Part shown: one piece after another, positions 11,901 through 23,408 of the stretch
Layout of the letters: each line of letters begins with the position of its first letter
Numbering within the stretch: the first letter of the stretch is position 1
DNA from: Thelephora terrestris
Taxonomy: Eukaryota > Basidiomycota > Agaricomycetes > Thelephorales > Thelephoraceae
DNA: 64,000 bases
Direction: 5' to 3'
Assembly: GCA_015956445.1 (NCBI GenBank)
Contig: WIUZ02000002.1
Coordinates: 2,294,001 to 2,358,000 of the forward strand
The notes under the pieces: generated by a model
The model's database searches: none
What the model saw: only the letters and a program-made list of their open reading frames with translations
Told to the model about the DNA's origin: nothing
Translations under genes and position numbers: made by a program

Positions 11901-12453
11901 CCTATCAGTGAAATGGAAACATTCTAATAAGACAATCTTCACACATACAAGCCGACCCAGCGAAACCGCCTGCTCTCTGAGACACGTGTCAGGTCACCAC
12001 TACCGAAACCACAAGGTGAGGCTGATTCCATTGCAGTCACCTGCGTTCCCGTGCCTTTCACAGGACGATTTACTCACCGATGATCCTATGTTTTCTAGGT
12101 TCTCGCTTGCACCGAGCAGAGAGCTCCTCCAAACCCGTTCCGGATTCACGCCGCTCCGAATCAGTCAACTCCCATGGCGAACGCCTTGTAGGGAGGGGTC
12201 TCCGTAGACAGCGATCCGGTGCGCCCAGCAACTGCTCCATTTCCGACGGTTTTGTTGATGCATCTTAGAGATGGCTCTATCTGACACCTCCGTCTCGCGA
12301 GATAACTTGATCTTCTATCTGGATTGCATGGAAGCACCAGATGACGAAGTGGATGGTAAGTTTTCTGCACACACGGCGGATCAACCAACCTCTAAATTCC
12401 TATTCGTAGAAGATCTGAGGGGCACCTACAACAAGAAACGTCCCATGAGGTGA
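8942..12453 (+). CDS. JmjC-like protein with cysteine-rich module and basic serine-rich tail
   Basis: This is a many-exon gene starting at the ATG at 8,942. Exon chains are readable in pieces at 9,500-9,855, 9,850-10,420, 10,590-10,950, 11,000-11,350 and 11,398-11,890. The first part resembles the JmjC-fold proteins common in Agaricomycetes: a VVLPPRSYFQ-type strand is followed by a LYWSTLTIEGL segment. A zinc-binding cysteine cluster comes next (CAFCGGEVF, then CPSCYVDGRTCLCGDM), and then a second one (CKNCHASRCYEH). The tail is serine-rich with nuclear-localisation-like basic runs (TKKRGRSD, PKRPRVRGR). A chromatin or nuclear role is inferred from the family. The iron-ligand region is unusual (see findings). 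The 3' end is uncertain: the frame could close near 12,268 or 12,453. Confidence 0.6.
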
Positions 12454-13560
12454 AGGGCGGACGAAATTTTTAGACATCCATGAGCGCGGCAAGCAACCCG
12501 ACTCTGACGCCTATTGTCTAAACACATTCGAGAACAGGTATATCCTCCGACCCACGAAAAAACACGGGCTCAGTCGTTTCGTATAATCTTCGACCTTTTG
12601 TTGTGAACCGCAGATACTGTTGCGTAGTATGGAGATACAAATCAATTTGGGACTCTGAACGACTGCTTTGTACTATGCCTCCGCTTGTTTGGATGTTTCT
12701 CGGTCACTGTCTGTAATTTTGAACAAGGTTCAAGCACATCGCGCGCGGCGAGGGCTCGTGTTCGCGATGGTTGAATCGTTAGGCATGTGAATTTTTGCTT
12801 GCAGAAGGTGAGCGAAGTCTTACATTGAGAACGTCACGGGGGAAGGGAGGTGTGCAGGTCGTTGAGCCTGTGCGCTGTGGGGCAAAGTAGGGTAAGATAT
12901 GAATTGAGGGTGAGTGGTGGCAGGCGGATGGATATCCACAGATCAAGGGAACCCTTGGAAGATATACGTCGCTACATATCTATCTCATTCACACGGTTAA
13001 CGCATCCAACCGAAGAGTCTTGCGCCGGTCCCCCGACGCAGTAGTTCTACGCCCTCGGCCTGCTTCATGCATCCCCACAAACGGGACAGACTCGGCTAAA
13101 GGTACCTCGGGGGCTTAATCGGTATCAACTCAAGGTCTAGTGCGCGGGAGAACCCGGGTGGGCCGCTACCCTCAGCAAACATGCTACCTCCTACACGGCC
13201 AATCGAATCGGTTCCATCAAGAAAAATCTCTGCGGCTAGGCGACGCTAGCTGATCAAAACCGGAGACTAATTGATCGCAAACGTCTTGCCACAGCGTAGG
13301 AGTCCTCCTAGACGATCGCTTTTCGATAGTGACCTATTGCCAGTGCCCTGCTATGCGATAACTCGTGCACTCCTGGGTGGTGAAGGCCGCATTACGAGTG
13401 TTGTCTCGTATCCTCCATCAAGCGCAGTGTCCACTAAGTTCGGACCCAAGGTTCCAGGACACTGGACTTCGGCCAATATGCTAGAAAAGTGCAACACATT
13501 TTGCCTGAACCCGTTCTTAGATAGGCACATGTATTAAGTATTCTGAGGAATAATAGTAGA
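12454..13560. other. No recognised gene
   Basis: About 1.1 kb with only short open frames on both strands and no motif I recognise. The first 300 bp may be the 3' untranslated region of the JmjC-like gene. I see no tRNA cloverleaf or terminal repeats by eye. Confidence 0.4.
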
Positions 13561-13569
13561 CTGTGAGTG

Positions 13570-14530
13570 CGATCTAAATCAATAGCAACTGCGATCAAAC
13601 CCAGCGCTGCACGCGTACGAGGCGAAAGATGTGGCGGCCGTGGGAATTTCAACATCAACGTTTTCATCGCCTTCGCCAACAACCTGCGCCTTTGTGTTCA
13701 CAAACTCGCTCTTCTTCCCTGGAAAGGCCAGAGTCATCCCCCCAATTGCCAATCGACAATCTCCACGCCGCCAAAAGTTCTCAAAGGTCGTCGGTGACTC
13801 TTGGTCCCGCTGTGACGGAACCTCGCCAGCTCCCCAGCCCTCCTGCGACACATCCAAGTAACCCTTCACCTGAACACTCGGTGGCTTTGGTCACCCTGTC
13901 CGATTCACAAGGGACTCTCGCCCTGCCCTAATGGAACTTCCCCAGCCCGCCGCCCTTCCCGCGACACATTTGAATCTCCTTCTACCTACGGACTTGATGT
14001 TCCTAGCCATCCCGCCTATCTATGAAATCATTACCACCAAGACCACGTTTTCTGTCGGTTTCAACACTGCTCAAATATCTTGCGACAACGTCTCCCCTCC
14101 GCATCGCCACGCCCATACCAGGAAATCCTCATCGCCAATACTAGCTCACCCCGGGGCCCCAGATCTCTGTGGCGACAACATATCCTCTCTGCATTGCCGC
14201 GCGCATACCAGGAAAACATCATCGCCAACACCAGTTCACCTTGGGGCCTCACATCTCCACAGACACAGCACACCCATCAGCACCCCGTCCCGTGAAGTTG
14301 AACGCTTGCTGCGCGTTTGCTCGTTCACGCGCGGCAAACCCGGTCACCCCTTCGGATCTCAATTTCATTCATTGCCTGTTCCTTCATGACAATCTGCTTA
14401 GGTCATGGACATCCAAATCTCGCTCCACCCGCCAACTCGATGTCTCCACTCACGGGCCGCGCCCTCCATCGGCTCCAACTCTGGCTTCGTGTCCAAGTAG
14501 TGCGACTCCATTGGCTAAATTGTAGATAGG
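13570..14530. other. Proline/serine-rich low-complexity stretch, no convincing gene
   Basis: Overlapping open frames on the plus strand are rich in P, S, T and H, because the DNA is CA- and CC-rich. The longest (13,931-14,389) covers two imperfect tandem units and has no recognised domain. I would not call a gene without transcript support. Confidence 0.4.
14078..14253. repeat. Two imperfect tandem units of about 86-90 bp
   Basis: Both units contain GCGACAAC, then a GCC...GCAT stretch, CATACCAGGAAA, ATCGCCAA and a TTCACC/CTCACC-GGGGCC end. This is a local duplication inside the low-complexity stretch. Confidence 0.7.
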
Positions 14531-14867
14531 TTGCTCATAAGTTTTACTTATCCTATTGAGTTTGTTGTAATAAAATGGCTCTCAAACGGCACTGTTGCTA
14601 TGTGCGCGTGATACTATCTAAGTACTAAACGCCCAGCACGGGCACAAAGGCCGCTGATGGGAAAGGTTAGCCCAAGGTTAGCCGATCTCAAGCCTAGAGC
14701 CGCTTAGCCGCTGAGACTTTTCCTGATGTATCCCGTGTACGGCGGTGTACCAATTCGTGGGAATTTTCAGGCCCCAGAAGCATCGCAAGACTGTTCCGTC
14801 GACGCTGGCGCTCGCACTGTCTCCTGAAGAGGAGGAAAAGATTGGTGGGGCTGTGTCCAGGGATCCG

Positions 14868-16346
14868 GATTGAGTGTGTGAAAAGAGGTGGAGGATCTGT
14901 CGAGATATCGATCGGGTTGTTTGAGAAGTTTCGCGACCGTCTGACAACCTGATAACCCTCACGGTTTGTGGATCAACTTGGCGTGACCACGTCTCCTCAC
15001 ATTGGTTCCGGAGGTTGGCCTTCCTTCGATCTAAGGGTGACGTCTCCTTTGCGAAGAAAACCGCCCGGCTGAGAGCCCCCGAATTTACCCGTTGTGTGAG
15101 TGATGTCGCAGGTGATGTACGTGCATCGAACGTCGGAGGCTTCAACTCACTCAGTTCCTGACAGTTCGAGTGCTCGTGAAAATTACTGGAAGGCCGAAAC
15201 CCACCCTGAGCCCTACGAGTGCTGCCGGTGCTTGCAGGAATCCTCGACACTGATGAACTCCGTGTCGATCCCTCTGCCCATCTCTGGTTCGCTTCCACTC
15301 CAAGCCGAACACGACCTATGATCTGTTGGTGTTCGTGGGGAGGGAGGGAGAGGTGTAACGGTGCCCGCGATTGAGGCGCAGTATCCGTCAGCAGCGTCAT
15401 CCCGTTGGCCGCGACGGTTCATGTTTAGGATTTCTGGTGACCCTCGACCAGTACGCTTCAGATTGCCACATTCCACAAAAACACTGATTTTAAAGGTGTA
15501 CAGACTTTTCCGATTACGGCGGGGGGACTTCCCTATACATCCCAGGGCTACCTCCTCAGTCCCTCATCCATCGGCCTCACGTAGATTATGTGGTCTCAGG
15601 AGTAACGCCGGTGTATCGTCCCACACCCTTGCACAACCCGCGGTTCCATCGCGAGTCACCACCGACACCCTCCACAATCATCTAGTCAGTCACGTTTGCG
15701 CCCTGATCGTGAGATCGTGAATGTGCCTAGTTACGCGTAGGTGTTTCTATTACCATCTCATCTTAGCCTCAATCTAACTGCCTTCGGACAGTTGCGTTTG
15801 GGTGCTTCGTGTGGACGACGGTATCCAGTACGTTTAGCAACGACCACTGTGTACCCCAGGTTGAGGGATTTGTAGGGGCGTTCCCGACATTCACAACGCG
15901 ATGGCCAATCCCCCAACGAGACGGACCAAACGGACAACCGAGTACCTCAAAGAGTCCTGCGACCCGAACCAACGTCGACTGATCGCTCAAGATCAACAAG
16001 AAGACGACTATATATCGATCGCACCCAACTCCCATCTTCTTGCGTCCGCCCAGAAAAGTAAGAACGTCCGATCAGCGAAACGGTACTATTGCAAAGGTGA
16101 AGCTCCTTCCACTCTAGTCTCCTGCATTCTCGCGCCGTTTTCCGATTCGCTGACCAACGGAGCAGCCTTCGCAGATGCTTTCCCGCACTTCGACAGCAAG
16201 CTATCGCCACACTCCAGGACTACCTGATGTCTTGGAAGTGTTTGTCTCTTACATCGCTTCCGTTCCCGCATCAAACCAACCCCTTGATAGACGCTGCGGA
16301 CTCTGGGCGGCCTCACGTCAATGGATCCGTGGAAACCTGCGTCCTG
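14868..16346. repeat. Segmental repeat R1, left copy (R1a)
   Basis: R1a is a direct repeat of 29,742-31,307, mostly above 95% identical, with the same orientation. The match begins at GATTGAGTGTGTGAAAAGAG and ends at GCGTCCTG. R1 carries reverse-strand open frames (for example 15,400-14,678, serine-rich, no recognised domain) and a piece related to the 3' part of the JmjC-like gene. R1a abuts R2a directly at 16,346/16,347. In the right block the two are 6.5 kb apart. Confidence 0.9.
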
Positions 16347-17610
16347 GTAACGCTTGGAAGAAAGTGAAAGTCGTGTGCGGTTGCAGGTTGACGTTAGGGT
16401 TGTGCTGGGTACGATTCTACTCATCAACCGCCCTAGCTCCAAGCGCGCAACGTCAAAACTGCCGTCCGCTCATACTGCATTAGGTTTCCGGTTCTCGAGT
16501 ACAGCCTCTAGGCCACCTCATCTCCTTGCAGCCACCACGAGCCTTGGCGATGGACCCAAAAAATCAACGGCCGGAAGGGCGCAACCGCGGTGTTTTCTCG
16601 ACGTTGAACGTAGCCATCGGAAACCTGAATCTCGCGAAGGAGAAATCAAGCATCGCTCCGGCAAAGGCCGTTCTCGGCTTGGTCGGCGACCTTCTCCCCA
16701 CAATCAGAGTAAGTCTCCTTCACTCCGTGTTTGTAGGTCGATTGTTGGCTAACGGTTAACAAAAGGGTTACGTCAAATTAGGATTCTTTCACATGTGTCT
16801 GCGTAATGTGATCTTCATCTTTTGGTTAGGCAGGCGTGGAAGTGTGGACGGACGCCAACGACTCGCCTATCCGTTGCATAGCACATCATTCTGAACAGAA
16901 TCTGGTGGCCATTGGTTGTCTTGGGCGAACGATTTCGCTCAACACTTCGGCGGGTGTCTGGATAACGCAAGCGAATCCGCGCTTTGTCGATATTGCCCTG
17001 TCGCTGTCGGAGACGAGTACTATTCGACCTTGAACATGAACTTTGATAATAGGTGGAGAGACGTCTGGCCAATACACAGATTGACAAAAGGGGCTTATGC
17101 CGTATTAAGTCAGCTGTATACTTAGTTCAGCCCAAATTAATAGCGACATAACCCCTTTTGACGTCTGGGTATTGGCTACAGATGGCACAGGCAAGGTTCA
17201 CCTGGGGCAGAACGCTCCCGTTGTCCGGGGTTCAAACTCAGTACTACGTTGGTCAACTACTCGAGGTACGTACATATTGCTCGCTTCATCGAAAGTGGGT
17301 TTGACCGACTTTCGTCGTCTTCAGCGGGGCGTCCGTATCTTGAATTATCTTGGAACTTATGATTTGCAATGTAAAACCGGCTCCAACAAACTCTGGGTGG
17401 AGTGTTTGGAATGGAGCGGGCAAAAGGAGTATTTAGCAAACTCTTGGCGCAACTGAACTGTTGGATGGCGCGGGGCATATGATGAGTCGTTTTATATTCA
17501 TATCCGTGGGCTTTGATTGATGGATGAGATTTACGTCCCCCATGACAAGCCGACAGAAGCGTTAGAGCTGATTTCCCGTTGATTGAAGGACAAGAATCTC
17601 TGATTACCTT
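16347..17610. repeat. Segmental repeat R2, left copy (R2a)
   Basis: R2a is a direct repeat of 37,829-38,567. Matching starts at GTAACGCT and covers 16,347-16,484, then 17,061-17,450, then 17,475-17,610. A 576-bp block (16,485-17,060) present only here interrupts it and carries a NACHT/STAND gene fragment. R2 has an open frame beginning DGTGKVHLGQNAPVV in both copies; I do not recognise it. Confidence 0.88.
16550..17040 (+). pseudogene. N-terminal fragment of a NACHT/STAND-type gene
   Basis: From the ATG at 16,550 the frame gives 53 codons that closely resemble the start of Agaricomycete NACHT/STAND NTPase proteins (GVFSTLNVAIGNLNLAKE, then SSIAPAKAVLG and GDLLPTIR). A GT donor follows at 16,709. 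After an intron, a GYVKLGF-type segment resumes near 16,768. No NACHT ATPase, WD40 or TPR part follows, so only the leading exon or exons are present. Such full-length proteins act as fungal incompatibility or defence NTPases; this fragment cannot. It fills most of the 576-bp block that splits R2a. Confidence 0.65.
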
Positions 17611-17710
17611 GATGATGTTGAAATTGTCGAAACGAGAAATCGCCAGCTTGCGGTAGGTGGTCGCAGGCATTTCAGCCCTTGAGACACGTCCCATACGTCC
17701 AATTGGGATT
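17611..17710 (-). repeat. Inverted copy of the 38,570-38,660 segment
   Basis: The sequence here is the reverse complement of the start of R3b: the GCGATTTCTCGTTTCGACAA stretch and the CTGCCGCA/TTGCGGTA part match. In the left block this piece is flipped; in the right block it leads straight into R3b. It points to an inversion breakpoint at the R2a end. Confidence 0.7.
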
Positions 17711-18172
17711 GACCTGCGCTGACGTCCGTGGAGTCCTGGACCGGGGGTTGAACAGCAGGCACGCGGATCAGCTCAGTGGGACTGTATTCGAAGCGATCCA
17801 GCAGTTGACAACGTGAGTCAAACCGGCGGAGACGCTCAACATCCCATCTTCTCAACTTATGACTCACCATGCCCTCGATTGTAGGACCGTAGCAGAGATT
17901 CAGAGCAGCGTCGTCGAGCTGGGCGGATCCTTCACGTTTTGAAGTGCGTTCGGCCTTCCTCCTCTGGCCGTGTTGTTGACCATCCAGTTTCAGACCAAAC
18001 CTGCTTTGCACACACATGTAGCAGTTTCCGACATTCGTCGTGATGTTGCGATTACTCGTCAGATAGTTTCCGACATCCATCATCCCAAACGACATACTTC
18101 TCTTTTCCCTTCCCTTCCGACAACATCCCCCTCCACAATCACTCCGCCAGACTCGTCCAGTTCAACGGAGAT

Positions 18173-19095
18173 ATGAGCGGCTTTCCGCTGAACCTCGACA
18201 TCGACCGCAGGAAGCGCAGACGCAACCGCACCACCCAGTCTTGCCTTAACTGTCATACTTCCAAGAGAAAGGTACGTCACGCGCTATCAGACCCCCCACC
18301 ATCTCCGGCTCTAACATGCACACCACAGTGTGACAGGAAGCGACCGTGCTCACGGTGTATACAGCTAGGCTTGGTGCGTTTAGAGCTCTTTCGCTTTGAT
18401 TCTCATCTGTGGGCATCATCAGACCGGCCTCTGCGTCTACGAAGTCGATGATCCCGCAATAAGGGACGATCTAAACGTTGACGAAGTCACTAAACTTCGA
18501 AACAGGATCGCTGAACCTGAGAGTCTGTCTCGTGAGAGAACTTCGAGGTATATCTTCAATCGCTCTTGCCTTATCCTCGGCTGACATGCATATTATCAAG
18601 GAAAACCCCACCCGCGCTGGGTCGACAACGGTGCAAACTAGGCCCCTGCCACGGGCAGCAACGATCTCTCTGAAAAATGGCACACACGCGCGTTCAAGAA
18701 GTCTGCTGGCGCAGGATCGCAACAGCTTACCATCAAGACTGAGCCCGAGCACTCTCCCGAATACTTGAGCCCACATCGTCGCCCGGGGATATACGCTCAC
18801 CCTTCGAGCGATGGTCAATATTCACCCTCCCCGCCCCTTTCGGTCGACGCTTCCTCGTCCTCCTCGCCACCTCGGGGCGATACCGATCAGTCTTGTTACT
18901 CTCCACCCAAACAGTACCACGACCGGGCTGACCTGCCGCTGTCTATCAAACCCATCGGTCACTTCGCAGCTGTCGAACCTCACCCGAGCAATGCATAGCG
19001 CTCACGGGTTCCTAAACCGCTCTGCTGAGCATAACCCAGAGGGATGTGTTGTGATTGATCGCATAGCAGACCTCAACAACCTGTTATTGTGAGTT
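18173..19095 (+). CDS. Zn2Cys6 (fungal GAL4-type) transcription factor, probably truncated
   Basis: Exons 18173-18271, 18329-18373 and 18423-18547 join in phase. They give a basic leader (RKRRRNRTTQ), then the six-cysteine zinc cluster (CLNCHTSKRK across an intron to CDRKRPCSRCIQLGL, then TGLCVY), then a short leucine-rich dimerisation-type helix (VTKLRNRI). Known GAL4-type factors bind CGG half-sites in DNA. Downstream, a serine/proline-rich stretch (18,700-19,000, KTEPEHSPEYLSP) is in a different phase, so at least one more intron or a break lies between. There is no middle homology domain: clathrin-derived and repeated sequence starts near 19,230. The gene looks truncated. It lies between R2a and R3a and is absent from the right block. 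Confidence 0.7.
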
Positions 19096-19229
19096 TTCTT
19101 GCACGTAAGTATGAGAGGTTTCACCATTGAGATGTTCCATCAGACCGAATGACACTTGCACCAACACCAACACCAAGGTGTTGGAAATCAGACGGCAAGT
19201 AATCATTGTGACCTCTTCATGATTACAAA

Positions 19230-19430
19230 CCCTTACGATTGCCTAGACTCGAACCGGTTTGCGTTTCAATTTCGAACGTTCGGTCAAATTGACCACATTC
19301 CACTCTTTCGTTCGTACCTCACCGCCGTGCAGTATGTAGGTGGCCACTGGTTTCCTTCGAGGATCTCAGACACCCTTCGGGATTCGATCGATGGTTTCGA
19401 CAATCTCAACATCATCGAGACACGTCCCAT
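19230..19430 (+). pseudogene. Clathrin heavy chain fragment (C-proximal)
   Basis: The frame containing FGQIDHIPLFRSYLTAVQ, then LRDSIDGFDNLNI, matches the clathrin heavy chain repeat region (family pattern: ...QIDHVPLIRSYL.AVQ ... LRDSID.FDNFNNI). The residues expected between the two parts are missing or replaced. It continues, in protein order, the clathrin pieces at 35,960-37,610 in the other block. It is a pseudogene piece at the left edge of R3a. Confidence 0.75.
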
Positions 19431-20745
19431 ACGTCTTGATACGTCTTGCAAACGGTTGACCCCTGTGAGTCGCGATTAATTATCTCCCTATCTCAATCTC
19501 AAACGCCTCCGACTACCTGTCGCCAGCTGGCGATTTCTCGTTCCGAAAATTTCAACATCATCGAGACACGTCCCAGACGCCCTGCCAACGGTTGACCCTT
19601 GTGAGTCGCGATTATTTTTATTATTATCTCAATTTCAAAAGCCTCCGACTACCTGTCGCCAGCTGGCGATTTGTAAAATACCTCGTTGCGTCACTCCCGC
19701 ATTTTTTCAAGCGTCCCGCACCTCTCCAGCATCCAACATTCCCAGGAAACTGCGATCGCGCTTCGGTCGTGCTCAGGAGGGCGCGCTACCCAGCCCCATG
19801 GGATTTTGGAGCGAACACTGCAAGCCTTGCCAAGGATTTAGCACGCCGATATCGTATGTGCACCATGTACTTACCCTCGAATTGATTCCGATGTGTTTTG
19901 CAGGCTGTTGTATCCGTCGGCCGATACCGCGATCTCTGTCGGTACGGTCGGGATGACGACATGTCAAGACCTCCCGGACCCGTCCGGAGCGTGTTGCACG
20001 AGTTCAAGTTCCCGATGCGGCCAGCTTAAAATCCGCCTTTCCCTTTCCCTCGTCCAACCGGCCCCTTTTCCACCCCTCAAGATTCCATTCGTGCCATCCA
20101 CGTCCATTGAATGCTGCGCGCCGTATCCACCGCAAATCATCTCGACACTCAGATATGCCCCCATCGCCCAGGACGTAGATCAGCAAGATCGTCCTCCTGC
20201 AGCCATCTTGATCATGTAGGCTACTCGTCTTAGCCGTTTTCCAGGAAGCTAATCGACGCTCGCTGCCAGAGGTTGAAGTGTTGCGGAAGTCCGAGTCACG
20301 GCGCTGGGTTTTGCTGGATGAGATCTTTCGAGAGGAGACGCTACATTGGTATGACGCCGAATGCCCATGCATATCTACGACCTGCTGACATGTTTCCAAG
20401 ATGTAGGTGAGAGCCGGATCGCGTTGTGTCGCTCACAGGCTTGGCCTCTGCCGCGATGGACTTAGGGACAGGGTGTAATCTACAACAATTTTATTTTGAA
20501 TTCATCGATTCCTCCGCCGTTATCTCTGCAGCCCCTCTACTAAGGTTCTCAAGCGCGATACCATCGAGGGGATGGGTGCCGACCGCATTCGTCCAGTCAT
20601 CCGCGACCGCCACCCTTACATCAACGCTGTGGATAGCAGTATCACCGGCGCCTCGACCGACCCCAAGAAACACCCCTCCACAATCTACGGCGACGAACCC
20701 CTCGACGCCGTCGCTATCGTCTCGCGGAAACCGAGGCTGGCATTT
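19395..20745. repeat. Segmental repeat R3, left copy (R3a)
   Basis: R3a is a direct repeat of 38,605-39,826. Here the first roughly 140 bp (ATCATCGAGACACGTCCC ... GTCGCGATTA ... CTGTCGCCAGCTGGCG) occur twice in tandem, against once in R3b. From 19,740 to 20,743 the copies are almost identical. Open frames occur on both strands; I recognise none with confidence. Confidence 0.9.
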
Positions 20746-20889
20746 TGAACGTGCCGGAGAGCTCACCTTCCTTTTTGAACCCACTGATTCCTCCGCCGTT
20801 ATCTCTGCAGCCTCTCTACTAAGCTTTTCAAGCAGATCCCTACTCAGCCTTACTCCAACATATAGAATATCGTGATCCAGATGGTCTCC

Positions 20890-21180
20890 TTCGTCTCACA
20901 CGCCCCAACGTAGTCTCGCACACGTCCCAATCTCGTCTCCTGCACGTCCCAACTCCGCCTCCACACATGTCCCAATTTCGTCTCCCGCACGTCCCAACTC
21001 CGCCTCCACACATGCCCCAATTTCGTCTCCCGCACGTCCCAACTCCGCCTCCACACATGCCCCAATTTCGTCTCCCGCACGTCCCGACTTTGTCTCCCCT
21101 ACGTCCCGACATCATCTCCCTTTACCAGCCTTTACCCCGGCCTCATCTCCCGCACGTTCAACTCCGTCTCCTGCACGTCC
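20890..21180. repeat. 45-bp minisatellite
   Basis: Units of 45 bp with CGTCTCCCGCACGTCCCAAC and CTCCGCCTCCACACATG are repeated about three times exactly and several more times imperfectly. The frame stays open through the units (PQFRLPHVPTPPPHM). This follows from the length being a multiple of three and is not good evidence for a gene. Confidence 0.9.
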
Positions 21181-21563
21181 ACGCCCTTCGAGAGCAGCGA
21201 ATACACTCACTCCCCACGTTCTCCTTGCTTCCCCTCCCCCCCGACTCTCCTCGTCGTAACAGACGACCCTGCCTGGTGTGAGTTTGTCGGAATCTAAATG
21301 TTTCGATAAATTGACATACCTTTCCAAAGATCCAGCAACCCTTTGCCAACTCCTCCCCCACCATTCCCACCCCAGAGCAAGCAAGCGGGCTGTACGCTTG
21401 AGTTATACTCGCGACTGGCGTTTTACCTCGCGCATTATCCATCTCCCATCAACTCCCTCGATTTTGCTGTTAAGCTTCCGCTTGGGTTCATGCTCGCGTG
21501 CTTTTAGCGCTGACACCCGCCTCGCCAGTCACCCACCTCTTCCCTTTACCGCTGCTTCTCGCA

Positions 21564-23137
21564 ATGGCTGCTTCACCTTCCGCTCATTCTTCCTCATTGA
21601 CGCCCTCTTCGATCTCTCAACCTCTTTCTGAAGTTAGTCATCCCGGTTCCAACTCTGCTACGATCCCCCCTGCTCCTGCCAGAAAGGGAAAGCCCAACAG
21701 GCGCGAAAATACCGCCGAGCGAAGAGCGACCCACAGCGCAGCGGAGAGGCGGCGTCGCGAGACCCTCAACAGTCGTTTCTTGGTAAGCACGTGCCGTCCA
21801 ATTGCGTCTACAAAAAAGCTCAACTATCGCTCCAGGATCTCGCTGCTCTTTTGCCAAACCTCTCCCGAATCCCTCGCCCTTCCAAGTCATCTATTGTCAA
21901 CCTGTCGATTGCGCACATCCACGCATCTCGCCATCACAGGCTGATTGCTGCTCGTGAACTTCGCATCTTCAAGGCGGAAACTGACGCCCTTCGTCGGGAA
22001 CTGAACGAATGGCGTGATCGATCTGGTATTCCCCGCCTGGAGGAGCCCGCCCGTGGCGATGGCTTCCGCTCGGTGCTCAACGGTGAAGTTGTGGTCGTTC
22101 TCCCCACCGGTCAACAGGAAGACGATCAGAACATGGAAGATGACGAGGACGATTTTCACGCCCGCTCTTCTGAAGACGTGGAGGATGTCGCCTGTGCTGT
22201 TGTTGTCAACACGATCAAACGCAGCACGTCACCCACGTCAGCCCCTTCTCCCCCGAGTCACCAGTTTGTTCATAATGCACCACCTCTTCTTGTTCAACAA
22301 AATTGCGTTGTACAACCTCTTTCCCAGCAAGCCGGGGGTGGTTCCCAGCTTTACCGCGCTCACAGCCAACTAGTTCCTGGATGTCAGCACACACACACGG
22401 TATCGCCCCAGCATTTCCCCCCCGGGTGCCCACTTATCGCAACCCACCAGTCCCCAGCCTCTTATGAAAACCCGGCGACGATATACGACGGCTGCTGCCC
22501 ATCTCGGTTTGGTTACAACGTCCCCCAGTCCCACAGCGATGGACAATTGCCACCGCACATTTTGGCACAACTTGCCGCTGAGGCGGATCAAAAGGCTACT
22601 CCAGGGTGGTACAGCAACCCGACCTGTCAGTTCACTCCTCCTAACAGCAGCGGCGGAACAAGCCCTTTTAGCAGCCCCTTCAATGGCGGTCTCTCCAACG
22701 GATTCCCCATCTCTCAGCAGCCCCGGTATATGGAACAGGACACGAGAGAAGCGACGGCATTGGAGGTCGGGGAAGCCCCGTTGGAAACTACGAATTGTTT
22801 AGCGGCGCACCAGAGTTCCTCGAGAGGCCTCCAGTCATTCGGTGGGGGTCCTTCTAGTGAGCGAATTGGGAATATTGTTCCCACGGTCGCGTCGCAAATC
22901 CTGCGAGTTCTTGTGCATCCAGATTCGTTGGATGGTGAGGTAAGGATATGTCCCCACCGTACCCTACCCCAGATCATGGACCTGAAATTAGATGACGAAG
23001 CACGGGGTCTGGGGTTAAGGGGCACACGACATACTCGCGGCACCCTAAAGCATCCGACACGGGAAGAGGGGTCATCATCCTCGACAATCACGAAAGGCGC
23101 TTATCAACGCGTGCACGCACAGATATGGGTATTATAG
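21564..23137 (+). CDS. bHLH transcription factor
   Basis: Exon 21564-21782 and exon 21836-23137 join in phase (506 residues) across a 53-bp intron inside the DNA-binding domain. The basic region reads RRATHSAAERRRRETLNSRF, with the H/E/R pattern of E-box binders. It is followed by helix 1 and loop (DLAALLPNLSRIPRPSKSSI), helix 2 (VNLSIAHI) and an extended leucine-containing helix (ELRIFKAETDALRRELNEW). An acidic stretch (EDDQNMEDDEDD) comes next, then a long Q/P/S-rich tail that probably activates transcription. A TAA-rich AATAAA-like run about 40 bp past the stop may serve 3' processing. A small optional intron near 22,939 could remove 30 or so bases. The gene looks intact. Confidence 0.88.
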
Positions 23138-23176
23138 CTATGAGGATTCTGATCCGGAGAACATAACTTCACTCTG

Positions 23177-23206
23177 TAATAAAATTAAATAAATAAATAA
23201 AGCAGA
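23177..23206 (+). promoter_or_regulatory. AATAAA-type 3' processing region of the bHLH gene
   Basis: A run of overlapping AATAAA/AAATAAAT motifs lies about 40-70 bp after the bHLH stop. The position and composition suit a fungal poly(A) efficiency element. Confidence 0.45.
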
Positions 23207-23408
23207 ACACCCTATAGAACACCCCAGCCATCCAGGATTCCACGTCGTGCCATCGGCTCGCAAACCTCGCAGATTGTCCGTATCGGGGTCCCGCATCACT
23301 AGTCACGACGGAACCTCTCTCGCCCTCTCGGAATGTCCACAATCTTGTTTCTCCTCTTATGAACCCCCCCCCCTAGACCACTACCATCCTCCCCTGCAGT
23401 TGGTCCGA

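Noticed and set aside
13080-13260. Possible tRNA or structured RNA
   Set aside because: I could not draw a cloverleaf or find conserved A and B box motifs.
14678-15400. 240-codon minus-strand frame in R1a as a functional gene
   Set aside because: In R1b the frame is shorter and differs at the start, it has no recognised domain, and the segment is a repeat. Kept only as part of R1.
20967-21281. PQFRLPHVPTPPPHM repeat protein
   Set aside because: The 45-bp minisatellite is open in several frames because its length is a multiple of three. There is no start context or flanking exon.
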